Origin: Nostoc sp. UHCC 0870
GTDB lineage: Bacteria > Cyanobacteriota > Cyanobacteriia > Cyanobacteriales > Nostocaceae
Assembly (NCBI RefSeq): GCF_022063185.1
Contig: NZ_CP091913.1
Coordinates: 202,501 to 266,500, forward strand
DNA length: 64,000 nucleotides
Direction of reading: 5' to 3'
In this document: positions 44,406-54,891 of the stretch, piece by piece
How positions within the stretch are numbered: position 1 is the stretch's first letter
How the letters are laid out: each line of letters starts with the position of its first letter
Translations under genes and position numbers: made by a program
The notes under the pieces: generated by a model
What the model saw: the letters and a program-made list of their open reading frames with translations, nothing else
Database searches by the model: none
Told to the model about the DNA's origin: nothing

Positions 44406-45039
44406 CGTGTGATACCTACTAAGTTAACAATGGTGATAAGGAATTAATGTGTAGTAGTGCTAAAGTCTACTACAAACCCATGATCCAAAATGTTATTTTT
44501 TGGCTTTATTAAATCGATCGTAGATCCAATTGTCACTAGATTGTCTTTTATTCAGAGTTTAGCAAATAGTCAGACCTGACCCAAGAAGCAGGGGGCAGAG
44601 GCGAAACATTTCATATTCCCTGACATAGGGTTTTGAGAGGAAAAACATTTATTTCGAGATAGGAAGCCCGTTTGCGTAGCGTCTCGTAGAGAGAGATAAG
44701 CCTTGCTTTAGTTGGGAATATTGTAGTGATTCCCGATATGTGAATATTTTGCAGAAGCCACCCCAACCTTGCGGTCGGGGCTACTTTTGCTACACCCCTT
44801 GCACTAAATAAATAATACCAGTATCAGCAACATTATGGTTGCCAATTTGGCAAAAACTCGTTTTTGGGCAAGTGACTAATGATATTTTGGCGATTGAGGT
44901 TTATTTTCGGCAAAGTAGTATACTTTACTCTGTTCTCGTGCAGATGATCGCAAAGAGTCGCTGAAATTCAACAGTTTTATAGAAAATATGCCGAAAACCC
45001 TTGAATAACAGCAACTTAGTTGCGTATTCCGTACTTTAG
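44406..45039. other. Intergenic region, no gene seen
   Basis: This stretch of ~630 bp lies upstream of nfu (its promoter should be in the first 150 bp, minus strand). It contains one copy of the Nostoc-type word TTTGCGTAGCGTCTCGTAGAGA (about 44672-44693) and a small GCCACCCCAACC...GGTCGGGGC arm. Nothing codes. Confidence 0.5.
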
Positions 45040-45304
45040 GCAAGGGATGTTCGCCCTTGGTGTCTCCCCTTGGGAGAAGGCTAATTGAGTCCTTTAGGAC
45101 TCAGCCATGTTAAAATATTCTCATCAGTACAAGATTTAAAAACCTACCCCCGGACTGGGGGAAAGTCTACGCCCGAAAAACCTTGAGGAGATATCAGCAC
45201 GCCCTAAAGGGCGAACGTGTTGAGCCTGGGAACCTGAGAAATCAGGATATTAAGAGCGTAATCTCTTAAGAATCTCCGCACCTTTAGGTCGGAGAGTGTC
45301 AATC
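45040..45304. repeat. Possible IS200/IS605-derived non-autonomous element
   Basis: The stretch is rich in hairpins: CCTTGG...CCAAGG-type arms, GAGTCCTTTAGGACTC, CCCCGGACTGGGG, CGCCCTAAAGGGCG and CTCCG-CACCTTTAGGT-CGGAG followed by AGTGTCAA. The last resembles the right-end hairpin of IS605-type elements (AAGAATC-stem-loop-AGTGTCAA), whose 3' region encodes a TnpB guide RNA. No tnpA or tnpB is present. It may be a solo end or a MITE-type derivative; no boundary was confirmed. Confidence 0.4.
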
Positions 45305-45398
45305 AGAACGTTTGACTCGTGTACAGCATTTGCTCTAAATTAGCAGCTAGGCGATCGCTTCGACATCTTTTAAAATGTGAAGAAAAAATTTACCTAAT

Positions 45399-45434
45399 AA
45401 AAAATCCCCTACCGTAAGGCAGGGGATTTTTTTA
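45399..45434 (-). terminator. Terminator downstream of psaB
   Basis: AAAAAATCCCCTACC-GTAA-GGCAGGGGATTTTTTT forms a strong hairpin with A/T runs on both sides and lies 26 bp beyond the psaB stop. It ends the psaA-psaB transcript (minus strand). Confidence 0.88.
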
Positions 45435-45459
45435 CTTACCTACAAAACTAGCAGCCAGA

Positions 45460-47691
45460 TCAACCGAACTTACCAGCCGTGGAGGCGATGAGGAAAGCAG
45501 CGTAGGTGACGACATAGCCAACGGTGAAGTGAGCTAGACCAACTACACGAGCTTGAACGATGGATAGAGCAACGGGCTTGTCTTTCCAGCGAACTAGGTT
45601 AGCGATAGGAGTACGTTCGTGCGCCCAAACTAGGGTTTCGATCAACTCTTGCCAGTAACCTCTCCAGGAGATGAGGAACATGAAGCCAGTAGCCCAAACT
45701 AGGTGTCCGAATAGGAACATCCAAGCCCAGACAGACAGGTTGTTCACGCCGTAGGGGTTGTAACCGTTGATCAACTGAGCAGAGTTAGCCCAGAGGTAAT
45801 CACGGAACCATCCCATTAGGTATGTAGAGTTTTCGTTGAACTGAGCAACGTTACCTTGCCAAATACCTAAATGCTTCCAGTGCCAATAGAATGTTACCCA
45901 ACCTATTGTATTTAAAGCCCAGAACAGAGACAGGTAGAAGGAATCCCAAGCTGAGATATCGCAAGTACCGCCACGGCCAGGACCGTCGCAAGGGAAGGCA
46001 TAGCCGAAGTCCTTTTTATCGGGCATCAGCTTAGAACCACGAGCATCCAAAGCACCTTTGACTAGGATGAGGGTGGTGGTGTGTAGACCTAGGGCGATCG
46101 CATGGTGTACCAAGAAGTCGCCAGGGCCAATTGTTAAGAACAGGGAGTTAGTACCAGAGTTAATGGCATCTAACCAGCCACTCAACCAAACGTTACCGTA
46201 GTTGGGGTAGGCTGTGTAGGCAATACTATCTGGGTTAGACAACAAAGCGTCTAAGCCGTAGAGTACCTTACCGTGAGCAGCTTGAACGAACTGGGCAAAT
46301 ACCGGCTCAATCAAGATTTGCTTTTCAGGTGTACCAAAAGCAACTACTACGTCGTTATGGACGTATAGACCTAGGGTGTGGAAGCCCAAGAATAGCGACA
46401 CCCAGCTGAGGTGGGAGATAATCGCTTCTTTGTGCTGTAACATCCGGTCGAGTACGTTGCCCTTGTTTTGTTCGGGGTCGTAGTCGCGCACTAAGAAAAT
46501 AGCACCATGTGCAAAAGCACCAACCATCAAGAAGATGGCAATGTATTGGTGGTGCGTGTAAAGCGCTGCCTGTGTTGTGTAATCCTTAGCAATAAATGCG
46601 TAAGGAGGCAGGGCGTACATATGCTGCGCCACCAATGAGGTGATCGTTCCCAAAGCTGCCAAGGCTAAAGCCAGTTGGAAGTGCAGGGAGTTGTTAATAG
46701 TGTCGTACAGACCTTGGTGAGGCAGGTTGAACTGACCTTCACTCTTGCTACCAGGTACTAAACCGGACTTGGAGTTCAGCATTTCTTTGATGCTGTGACC
46801 AATTCCGAAATTAGTGCGGTACATATGACCGGCAATGATAAAGATAACTGCGATCGCCAAGTGGTGATGAGCCATGTCAGTCAGCCACAAGGATTCTGTC
46901 TGAGGATGGAAGCCACCCAAGAAAGTCAGAATCGCAGTACCTGAACCAGTGGATGTACTAAATACATGACCAGCTGTATCAGGGTTTTCAGCGTAAACAC
47001 CCCAGTTGCCAGTAAAGAAAGGTGTCAAGCCTGCTGGGTGGGGCAAAGTGGTCAGGAAGTTATCCCAACCTACGTGCTGTCCGCGAGATTCGGGGATGGC
47101 AACGTGAATCAAGTGACCAGCCCAAGCCAAAGAACTGACACCAAACAGAGCTGACAAGTGGTGATTCAGGCGGGGTTCAGCACTCTTAAACCAAGACAGG
47201 CTAGGACGGAACTTGGGTTGTAAGTGCAACCAACCAGCAAACAAGAATAATGCTGCCAACAACAACAGACCGACTGAACCAACGTACAGTTCGCTGTTTG
47301 TCCGCATACCGATGGTGTACCACCAGTGGTAGACACCAGAGTAAGCAATGTTTACAGGATTACTAGCACCAGCTTGGGTAAAAGCTTCAATAGCGGGTTT
47401 ACCGAAGTGGGGGTCCCAAATCGCATGGGCGATGGGGCGGACGTGTAGAGGATCTTTGATCCACTGTTCAAAGTTACCTTGCCAGGCTACATGGAACAGG
47501 AGGCTGGAAGCCCATAGGAAGATGATTGCCAGATGACCGAAGTGGGTAGCGAAAATCTTTTGGTAAAGATTTTCTTCAGTCATGCCATCGTGACTTTCAA
47601 AATCATTGCCCATGGCGATCGCATACCAAATGCGACGCGTAGTCGGGTCCTGTGCGAGATCCTGGCTAAATTTTGGAAATTTTGTTGCCAT
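45460..47691 (-). CDS. psaB: Photosystem I reaction-centre protein PsaB
   Basis: This 743-residue core subunit of photosystem I spans the thylakoid membrane with 11 helices and, with PsaA, binds P700, the primary electron carriers and the FX cluster. The FX-ligating loop [18 protein letters not shown] and the C-terminal [13 protein letters not shown] match PsaB. The N-terminus [23 protein letters not shown] is typical (given as [12 protein letters not shown]). It lies 129 bp after psaA and is co-transcribed with it. No anomalies. Confidence 0.98.
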   Translation of the reverse strand: MATKFPKFSQDLAQDPTTRRIWYAIAMGNDFESHDGMTEENLYQKIFATHFGHLAIIFLWASSLLFHVAWQGNFEQWIKDPLHVRPIAHAIWDPHFGKPAIEAFTQAGASNPVNIAYSGVYHWWYTIGMRTNSELYVGSVGLLLLAALFLFAGWLHLQPKFRPSLSWFKSAEPRLNHHLSALFGVSSLAWAGHLIHVAIPESRGQHVGWDNFLTTLPHPAGLTPFFTGNWGVYAENPDTAGHVFSTSTGSGTAILTFLGGFHPQTESLWLTDMAHHHLAIAVIFIIAGHMYRTNFGIGHSIKEMLNSKSGLVPGSKSEGQFNLPHQGLYDTINNSLHFQLALALAALGTITSLVAQHMYALPPYAFIAKDYTTQAALYTHHQYIAIFLMVGAFAHGAIFLVRDYDPEQNKGNVLDRMLQHKEAIISHLSWVSLFLGFHTLGLYVHNDVVVAFGTPEKQILIEPVFAQFVQAAHGKVLYGLDALLSNPDSIAYTAYPNYGNVWLSGWLDAINSGTNSLFLTIGPGDFLVHHAIALGLHTTTLILVKGALDARGSKLMPDKKDFGYAFPCDGPGRGGTCDISAWDSFYLSLFWALNTIGWVTFYWHWKHLGIWQGNVAQFNENSTYLMGWFRDYLWANSAQLINGYNPYGVNNLSVWAWMFLFGHLVWATGFMFLISWRGYWQELIETLVWAHERTPIANLVRWKDKPVALSIVQARVVGLAHFTVGYVVTYAAFLIASTAGKFG

Positions 47692-47820
47692 AGGTGTGAT
47701 ATTTCCTCTGACCTTTAGCCATCAGGTTTCAGCTTCTGGAGTTCTGAGTTTTGAGTCCTAAGTTTTGAGTTTACACTCAGCACTGACTACTCATCACTCA
47801 GCACTCCATACAACTGATTG

Positions 47821-50079
47821 CTATCCTACTGAAAGAATGTGTGCGTGGAAGAATGCCCAAGTGGTAGCAATTCCTCCTAGGAGGTAGTGAGCTACACCAA
47901 CCGCACGGCCTTGAGTGATGCTCAAAGCGCGTGGTTGGATTGCTGGTGCTACCTTCAGTTTATTATGAGCCCAAACGATAGACTCAATTAGTTCTTGCCA
48001 GTAGCCACGACCACTGAACAGGAACATTAAGCTGAATGCCCAAACAAAGTGAGCGCCTAGGAACATGAGTCCATAAGCAGACAGCGCACTTCCGTAGGAG
48101 TTGATTACTTGTGAAGCTTGCGCCCACAAGAAGTCACGCAACCAGCCGTTGATGGTGATGGCACTTTGGGCAAAGTTACCACCAGTAATATGAGACACAT
48201 TACCAGCTGCGTCTACTGTTCCCCAAACATCAGATTGCATTTTCCAACTGAAGTGGAAAATTACAATTGACAAGGAGTTGTACATCCAGAACAATCCGAG
48301 GAACACATGATCCCAACCGGAAACTTGGCAAGTACCGCCACGGCCAGGACCGTCGCAAGGGAAGCGGAAGCCTAAGTTGGCCTTATCAGGAATCAAGCGA
48401 GAGCTGCGAGCGAATAGTACGCCCTTCAGCAGAATCAGAACAGTTACGTGGATGGTGAAGGCATGGATGTGGTGAACAAGGAAGTCAGCAGTACCCAAAG
48501 CGATGGGCATCATTGCGACTTTGCCACCTACAGCCAAGATACCGCCGCCAAAAGCATAGCTAACTGGCTCTAAGGCATTGGGAGCTGTACCACCAGGAGC
48601 TAAGGTGTGCAGGTTTTGCACCCATTGAGCAAATACTGGTTGCAGCTGAATTGCTGTGTCGGAAAACATGTCTTGAGGACGACCCAAGGCACGCATCGTG
48701 TCGTTGTGGATGTACAGTCCAAAGCTGTGGAAGCCGAGGAAAATACACACCCAGTTCAGGTGGGAAATGATGGCATCCCGGTGACGAATCACCCGATCCA
48801 GGACGTTGTTTTGGTTAACAACAGGATCGTAATCCCGCACCATGAAGATGGCAGCGTGAGCGGCACCGCCCACAATTAAGAATCCGCCGATCCACATATG
48901 GTGGGTGAACAAGCACAACTGAGTTGCGTAGTCAGTTGCCAAGTAGGGATAGGGGGGCATCGCGTACATATGATGCGCGATGATGATTGTCAAAGAACCT
49001 AAGAAAGCTAGGTTAGTTGCCAATTGCGCGTGCCAGGATGTGGTCATGTTCTCATAAAGACCCTTGTGACCTTCCCCGGTGAAGGGGCCTTTGTGGTTTT
49101 CGAGGATCTCTTTGATGCTGTGACCAATACCCCAGTTTGTGCGGTACATATGTCCAGCAATGATGAACACTACTGCGATCGCTAAGTGGTGATGGGAGAT
49201 ATCAGTCATCCATAAACCACCGGTCACTGGATTTAAACCACCCTTGAAGGTCAAGATGTCAGCGTACTGACCCCAGTTCAAGGTGAAGAAAGGTGTTAAA
49301 CCACTGGCGAAGCCGGGGAATTGCTCAATCAATAAGTCTTTGTTCAGGATGAACTCGTGGGGCAAGGGTACGTCTTTTAGGGGTACACCTGCATCCAGCA
49401 GCTTGTTGATTGGTGCGGAGACGTGAATCAAGTGACCAGCCCATCCCAAAGAGCCGCAGCCTAGCAGAACTTGCAGGTGGTGATTCAACATCGACTCCAC
49501 GTTCTGGAACCATTCCAGTTTAGGAGCGCGTTTGTGGTAGTGGAACCAACCAGCAAACAAGAACAAACCTGCTAGCACTAAGCCACCGATGGCGGTGCAG
49601 TACAACTGGAAGGAGTTTGTTATACCCCAACCTCGCCATACTTGGAACAAGCCGGAGGTGATTTGAATACCGTGGAATCCACCACCAACATCACCATTCA
49701 AAATGTCTTGTCCCACGATCGGCCAAACGACTTGTGCGCTGGGCTTCACATTTAGTGGGTCGGTCAACCAGGCTTCGTAGTTAGAAAACTTCGCGCCGTG
49801 GAATATCATCCCGCTTAACCAGATGGTCACAACGGCCAGGTGTCCGAAGTGAGCAGCAAATATTTTGCGGGATATGTCTTCTAAATCGCTTGTATGTGTA
49901 TCAAAATCGTGGGCGAGGGCATGAAGGTTCCAAATCCATGTGGTGGTTTTGGGACCTCTAGCTAGGGATCTGTCGAAGTGTCCAGGTTGCGCCCATTTTT
50001 CAAATGAGGTTGGAACTGGATCTTTATCAACGATCACTCTGGCTTTTTTTTCCTCTCGCTCCGGAGGACTAATCGTCAT
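47821..50079 (-). CDS. psaA: Photosystem I reaction-centre protein PsaA
   Basis: This 752-residue partner of PsaB in the PSI heterodimer carries the FX loop [19 protein letters not shown] and the ending [16 protein letters not shown], which match PsaA. The start is ATG 50079 ([15 protein letters not shown]), preceded by a strong ribosome site GAGAGGAGG; an in-frame extension upstream to 50124 has no such support and is not conserved in the family. First gene of the psaAB operon. Confidence 0.97.
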   Translation of the reverse strand: MTISPPEREEKKARVIVDKDPVPTSFEKWAQPGHFDRSLARGPKTTTWIWNLHALAHDFDTHTSDLEDISRKIFAAHFGHLAVVTIWLSGMIFHGAKFSNYEAWLTDPLNVKPSAQVVWPIVGQDILNGDVGGGFHGIQITSGLFQVWRGWGITNSFQLYCTAIGGLVLAGLFLFAGWFHYHKRAPKLEWFQNVESMLNHHLQVLLGCGSLGWAGHLIHVSAPINKLLDAGVPLKDVPLPHEFILNKDLLIEQFPGFASGLTPFFTLNWGQYADILTFKGGLNPVTGGLWMTDISHHHLAIAVVFIIAGHMYRTNWGIGHSIKEILENHKGPFTGEGHKGLYENMTTSWHAQLATNLAFLGSLTIIIAHHMYAMPPYPYLATDYATQLCLFTHHMWIGGFLIVGGAAHAAIFMVRDYDPVVNQNNVLDRVIRHRDAIISHLNWVCIFLGFHSFGLYIHNDTMRALGRPQDMFSDTAIQLQPVFAQWVQNLHTLAPGGTAPNALEPVSYAFGGGILAVGGKVAMMPIALGTADFLVHHIHAFTIHVTVLILLKGVLFARSSRLIPDKANLGFRFPCDGPGRGGTCQVSGWDHVFLGLFWMYNSLSIVIFHFSWKMQSDVWGTVDAAGNVSHITGGNFAQSAITINGWLRDFLWAQASQVINSYGSALSAYGLMFLGAHFVWAFSLMFLFSGRGYWQELIESIVWAHNKLKVAPAIQPRALSITQGRAVGVAHYLLGGIATTWAFFHAHILSVG

Positions 50080-50613
50080 TCGACCTCCTCTCAAGATAAG
50101 GAATGAGGAATCATGAAACCACAAAGAGAACCACTATCGCTTTCCCACAGAATTTTTCTGGAGGGGCGACGAAGACGCTATGTGGAAATGAAATTTGTTT
50201 CTGTTGAATTATAAAGTCTTAACTTGTACATTGTTAGACAGATTTTAACAATAATTCAAAATAGCCAGAATAATTGTCTTACTTACCTTTTAACTGCAAA
50301 CTCTTTTGCAAAAAGTCAATAGTTTATCCATTTAATTTACAAAGCATAACAATTCGTAAAACTTATCTTTTATGACACTGTAAGCCTTACCCACTAGGTC
50401 ATCTAGCTTTTGGTATATTTGTTTCTCGATACATTTGATATGGTATTCAAATACTTAACCAATAAAAGATGTAAATAAAATAACTCTTACTCTGTAAATT
50501 ATAAAAATTCATGCTATGCAGGCAGATTTGATTTTTGAGACCATAGCGTGGAGTCAATAATTTCAATCAGAATAATCTATACAGTTGTGACAAACCATCG
50601 CTGGGTATAAGCC
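50080..50613. promoter_or_regulatory. psaA: psaA leader and promoter region
   Basis: The 530 bp between psaA and the divergent lipoprotein gene are AT-rich and noncoding. The ribosome site GAGAGGAGG sits at about 50083-50092. psaAB of cyanobacteria usually has a long light-regulated leader, so the promoter should be in this gap. TATAAT-like words exist, but no single -10/-35 pair could be chosen with confidence. Confidence 0.45.
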
Positions 50614-52005
50614 ATGAACCTTTGGCATCGGCAGGCTTTAAAAAAACATTTCCCTAGGAGTTTAGCTATTTTTAAGTGGCTAATTATACTAGTGCTAGTC
50701 TTGGGCTTGACTAGTTGTGGAGAAAAAAGCGTTAGTCAGGAAGTGTCTATTAAGAATAAAGACCAACTTCAACAAATTTCTCAGCAATTTTCCGAAGTAT
50801 CCCCACCAGCAGTTATTCAAGAACTGCGCTCAACTTTGGAAATGTATCGCCCACAAGTCAAAATAGTTACGCCTCTACCTGATGAAATTCTCAATGACAA
50901 CAAAGTCACAGTCCGTTTTCAGGTTAAGGATCTACCAATTTTTCAGCACCCACAATGGGAACTAGGCCCCCATCTCCACCTAATTGTTGACAATCAGCCT
51001 TATATTCCCGTTTACGACTTAGAACAGCCTCTAGTATTTTCGGATTTATCCCCAGGTACTCATACCCTGCGCGTCTTTGCTTCTCGTCCTTGGGATGAGA
51101 GTTTTAAAAATGAGGGTGCTTATGCTCAGACAACATTTCACCTCTTTACTAAAACCGACGATAATAATCCCGACACATCTCTACCTCTGTTAACCTACAG
51201 CAGCCCTCAAGATAACTACGGTGCAGAACCAATCTTATTAGACTTTTACCTGACTAACGCGCCTCTACACCTGAACGCCAACAATAATGACAACGACACA
51301 CTCAGTGATTGGCGTATTCGCTGCACAATTAACAATGAAAGTTTCGTATTCGATCGCTGGCAGTCAGTTTACCTCAAAGGCTTTAAACCTGGTATCAACT
51401 GGGTCAAGCTAGAATTCCTCGATAACCAGGGAAACCCAGTCAAAAATGCTTTTAACACCACAGTTAGACTTGTTAACTACCAACCCAAGGGTAAAGATAC
51501 TCTCGCCAGAATCACCAGAGGAGAATTAACAGCTGATCAAGTACGCGGCATTGTAGATCCAACCTACGCTGCTAAACAACCAGTTGCAGAACCTACGCCT
51601 GAACCCCAGCCCCAAGAAGAAAAACGACCCACACCTGAATTTACAGAAACACCGCAACCAGAAATAACACCCACCCCTCAACCTACTGAATTACCTGAAA
51701 CAGCAACCCCCGAACCATCCCCTGTAATTCCTACACAACCAGAGGTAGTTGAGTCACCTACACCTGAGCCACAGCCAGAGGTAACACCCATACCATCACC
51801 AACAATTAGTCCTGAACTACAACCAGAGGTAGCACCTGAGCCTCAAGTTCAGGAAGAATCGCCACCATCACCCACCACTACCCCAGAACCACAACCAGAG
51901 GTCAAGGAGACTGAATCACCTGAAGAAGCAGTTAAAAAACCTCAAAAAGTCAACTTAGGAGATTATTTCAAACGGCGATCGCATCCCCTACAAACACCAG
52001 AATAG
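50614..52005 (+). CDS. Predicted lipoprotein with Pro/Glu-rich C-terminal tail
   Basis: This 463-residue protein has a type II signal: hydrophobic LIILVLVLGLTSC with the lipobox LTSC (~35), so it should be lipid-anchored. The middle (~75-300) is beta-rich with repeats like LSPGTHTLRVFASRPW, which resembles immunoglobulin-like folds. The C-terminal ~130 residues are PTPEPQPE-type low-complexity repeats (PEVTPIPSPT, TPEPQPEV), a probable spacer across the periplasm or peptidoglycan. It ends in a basic segment. No family is named; the function is unknown. Confidence 0.8.
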   Translation: MNLWHRQALKKHFPRSLAIFKWLIILVLVLGLTSCGEKSVSQEVSIKNKDQLQQISQQFSEVSPPAVIQELRSTLEMYRPQVKIVTPLPDEILNDNKVTVRFQVKDLPIFQHPQWELGPHLHLIVDNQPYIPVYDLEQPLVFSDLSPGTHTLRVFASRPWDESFKNEGAYAQTTFHLFTKTDDNNPDTSLPLLTYSSPQDNYGAEPILLDFYLTNAPLHLNANNNDNDTLSDWRIRCTINNESFVFDRWQSVYLKGFKPGINWVKLEFLDNQGNPVKNAFNTTVRLVNYQPKGKDTLARITRGELTADQVRGIVDPTYAAKQPVAEPTPEPQPQEEKRPTPEFTETPQPEITPTPQPTELPETATPEPSPVIPTQPEVVESPTPEPQPEVTPIPSPTISPELQPEVAPEPQVQEESPPSPTTTPEPQPEVKETESPEEAVKKPQKVNLGDYFKRRSHPLQTPE

Positions 52006-52067
52006 ACCTCTGTGTCTCCGTGTCTCTGTGGTTAAAAATTCTCTTTAAACACAAAGACACAGAGCTT

Positions 52068-53009
52068 TTAACCAAAAATACTCAATCCCAAATTTCGAGA
52101 TAAAGCCTCCACCAAAGCGATCGCCGCGACGGGATTACCTACACTATCCAACGTTGGACTATAACAAGCGATCGCACCTTCCCCCGGTACTATTGCTAAT
52201 AATCCTCCACCTATCCCCGATTTCATTGGTAGACCAATTTTGACAGCAAATAAAGGGGAAGCCTCGTATAAACCGCAGGTTAACATCACACCATTCACCA
52301 TCTGACGGTGCTGTAACTGTATCCGCTCATACTCCCAGGTTAAGAGTTTTCCGAGTAAAGCTAAATCTTTAACTTCTCCAGAAAGACAGCATATTTGCTC
52401 GTATGTGTCAAGGGATGAGTTAATATTTGTGATATATCTTTTTTCACCCAGATAATTGGCGATCGCCTGATTAGAGGGTGATCGAGATGCTCTCACCGAA
52501 GTCAGCATGACTTCATCTAACTGGATGTGACAGCCAGCCAATTTATTTAACCATTGACAAAAAGATTGAGTGCGCTCGGTAGCGGTCTTTCCTGGTAACT
52601 TATCAGCCAAGGTAATTGCCCCACTATTAATCATGGGGTTGCGGGGTCTACCGCCATCAGCTATTAATTGTTCTAAGGAATTGAATGGTGCATCCGATGG
52701 TTCTACACCCACCCATTGCAGCAGTTGTTCTGCACCAAAGTGTTCTAACAGATACAGTAGAGAGAAAGGCTTGATCAGACTCATGAGTGGGAATACACAA
52801 GCCATATCTCCAGTGCTGTAACTTTGTCCAGATTGACAGCAGATGTGAACTGCAAACCAATCAGGATTAGCTAAGGCTAATTGTGGAATGCGATCGCACA
52901 CTCTTCCCCGATGGGTCTGAGTTTTCGCTAGTTGTACCCAGTTAATTAACTCATTTGGATCTAATTTCTCAAGTTTCATCACAACAGATATAGCCCTGAA
53001 TTGCCTCAT
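52068..53009 (-). CDS. glsA: Glutaminase A
   Basis: This 313-residue serine-dependent glutaminase (glutamine to glutamate plus ammonia) has the beta-lactamase-like SxxK motif SLIKPF (~78-83), GGRPRNPMINSGAI, RASRSPSNQAIANYL and GIGGGLLAIVPGEGAIACYSP (part: KSGIGGGLLAIVPG), the family's conserved stretches. The start may be ATG 53009 or the internal ATG at 52979 (MKLEKLDP), which fits the usual length better. It is divergent from the thioredoxin/NHL gene with only 12 bp between starts, so the shorter start is plausible. Confidence 0.93.
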   Translation of the reverse strand: MRQFRAISVVMKLEKLDPNELINWVQLAKTQTHRGRVCDRIPQLALANPDWFAVHICCQSGQSYSTGDMACVFPLMSLIKPFSLLYLLEHFGAEQLLQWVGVEPSDAPFNSLEQLIADGGRPRNPMINSGAITLADKLPGKTATERTQSFCQWLNKLAGCHIQLDEVMLTSVRASRSPSNQAIANYLGEKRYITNINSSLDTYEQICCLSGEVKDLALLGKLLTWEYERIQLQHRQMVNGVMLTCGLYEASPLFAVKIGLPMKSGIGGGLLAIVPGEGAIACYSPTLDSVGNPVAAIALVEALSRNLGLSIFG

Positions 53010-53021
53010 TTTGAATAATTT

Positions 53022-54539
53022 ATGATTCCCCGTGTCAGATCGCCAGAACTACCGCAGAATTACACTTGGCTAAACACTGACAAGCCCTTATATCTGAAAG
53101 AACTTAGGGGTCGAGTCGTAATTTTGGATTTTTGGACATACTGTTGTATTAATTGCCTCCATGTACTACCAGACCTTAAGTATTTAGAACAGAAATATAA
53201 AAATAGCCTGACAGTTATCGGCGTTCACTCCGCCAAATTTGACAATGAACAAGAAATTGAAAATATCCGCCAAGCTATCTTGCGCTATGACATTGAACAC
53301 CCAGTTGTAGTGGACAAAGGTTTTCGCGTATGGCAAGAGTATGCTGTGCGTGCTTGGCCTACTTTCATCGTTATTGACCCCGAAGGTTATGTAATTGGTC
53401 AGGTTTCTGGTGAAGGTAATCGTGATATTTTAGACCAACTGATTGAAAAATTAATTCGAGAACATCAAAAGAAAGGCACAATAAATTTCCAAGAAATCAG
53501 CCTAACTTTAGAAAAACAGCGTCAACCCTTAATCACACCACTAGCTTTCCCTGGTAAAGTTTTGGCTACCCCAGAGGCTTTGTTTATTGCTGACTCTGGA
53601 CACCATCGCCTTGTAATGAGTTCTTTAGAAGGTGAAATTTTTCATCTAATTGGTAACGGTAAACCTGGTTTAACGGATGGTAATTTTTCAACAGCACAGT
53701 TTTTTGCACCCCAAGGAATGGCTTTTGATGCAGTCAATCAGATTCTCTACGTTGCTGATACCGAAAATCATGCTGTGCGACAAGTTGACCTCAAACGCCA
53801 AATAGTAGAAACCATCACCGGGACTGGTGAACAAAGCCGCAACATTCATCCTCATGGCGGTGCTGGCTTAGAAACTCCGCTCAATTCTCCTTGGGATTTG
53901 GTAAAAGTGGAAAATAGCCTGTTCATCGCAATGGCAGGTTCACATCAAATCTGGCAGATGGACTTGGATAGTGGGATGATATCCACCTATGCAGGTACAG
54001 GTACAGAAGGTTGTGTTGATGGTTCACTTCGTGAAGCTGTCTTTGCTCAACCTAGCGGAATCACTACAAATGGAGAAGAGTTATTCATCGCTGACAGTGA
54101 AATTAGTTCAATTCGTGGTGTGGGATTAATAGAACCCTACCAAGTCAGGACTATTTGTGGGAGTGGAAATTTATTTGGTTTTGGTGATGTCGATGGACAA
54201 GGTGAAGAAGTAAGGTTACAGCACTGCTTAGGATTAACATATGCTAATAATTTTTTATGGGTGGCAGATACCTACAACCATAAAATTAAATTAGTCAGTC
54301 CCAAAACAGGTAATTGTCAAACTTTTATAGGTGATGGTTGTGCTGGGTTACAAGATGGTCAAAGTAAGAGTACCCGCTTTTTTGAACCTTCAGGATTGAG
54401 TGTTATAGATTCCCATTTATATATAAGTGACACCAATAACCATGCCATCATGTGTGTAGATTTGAATACGCTTGAGGTGAGAACCCTGCAATTACCTGGG
54501 TTATGTGCGCCTGATGTTTGTATTCAGAAAAATTTTTAA
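53022..54539 (+). CDS. Thioredoxin-like / NHL-repeat protein (NHLRC2-like)
   Basis: This 505-residue protein has an N-terminal TlpA/DipZ-type thioredoxin fold with the active-site-like CCINC in LDFWTYCCINCLHVLPDL (~37-54), followed by ~330 residues of NHL-type beta-propeller repeats (LFIADSGHHRLV, LYVADTENHAVRQV, LWVADTYNHKIKLV, LYISDTNNHAIMCV). There is no signal peptide, so it is probably cytosolic. The combination matches the NHLRC2 family; its substrate is unknown. Confidence 0.9.
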   Translation: MIPRVRSPELPQNYTWLNTDKPLYLKELRGRVVILDFWTYCCINCLHVLPDLKYLEQKYKNSLTVIGVHSAKFDNEQEIENIRQAILRYDIEHPVVVDKGFRVWQEYAVRAWPTFIVIDPEGYVIGQVSGEGNRDILDQLIEKLIREHQKKGTINFQEISLTLEKQRQPLITPLAFPGKVLATPEALFIADSGHHRLVMSSLEGEIFHLIGNGKPGLTDGNFSTAQFFAPQGMAFDAVNQILYVADTENHAVRQVDLKRQIVETITGTGEQSRNIHPHGGAGLETPLNSPWDLVKVENSLFIAMAGSHQIWQMDLDSGMISTYAGTGTEGCVDGSLREAVFAQPSGITTNGEELFIADSEISSIRGVGLIEPYQVRTICGSGNLFGFGDVDGQGEEVRLQHCLGLTYANNFLWVADTYNHKIKLVSPKTGNCQTFIGDGCAGLQDGQSKSTRFFEPSGLSVIDSHLYISDTNNHAIMCVDLNTLEVRTLQLPGLCAPDVCIQKNF

Positions 54540-54608
54540 GCTTACATACAGGGGCAAAGATACACTGATTTAAATAATTTTTTAAACAATTAGATACAGC
54601 AATAGTTA

Positions 54609-54695
54609 CTAAAATGCCCTGATCAACTTTGCCAAAGCCATTCTTGAGTGAATGTAAAACTGCCTTAGTGAGTATTTTGACTAGCAGTCCTATCC
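54609..54695 (-). repeat. 87-bp perfect inverted copy of part of the CAST tnsC
   Basis: The minus strand here equals tnsC positions 14961-15047 base for base (87 bp; starts GGATAGGACTGCTAGTC and passes through GGCAAAGTTGATCAGGG). Neither flank continues the match. It is too short to code and is followed by a Nostoc-type repeat (GGAGAGAGGTTTGGAGAGAGG). It is a CAST footprint outside the element, 197 bp upstream of a type I R-M locus. Confidence 0.9.
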
Positions 54696-54891
54696 TTGTA
54701 GGAGAGAGGTTTGGAGAGAGGTCAGAGTGTATTGCATATAAATGAGAATCGCTATATCAGCAGTTGCGTCAAAAGTTAGAGAAAAATTAAGACACTTGAT
54801 ATAAAGCAGATACCACTGTACCTTAAACTGTTACAACTATTGGGATGCGATCGCAAAGCTCTCCGTAGGAATCGCCTACTGTACTGACAAT

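Noticed and set aside
50080..50124. N-terminal extension of PsaA
   Set aside because: PsaA is conserved from MTISPPER; the strong ribosome site is directly before that ATG, not before the upstream one.
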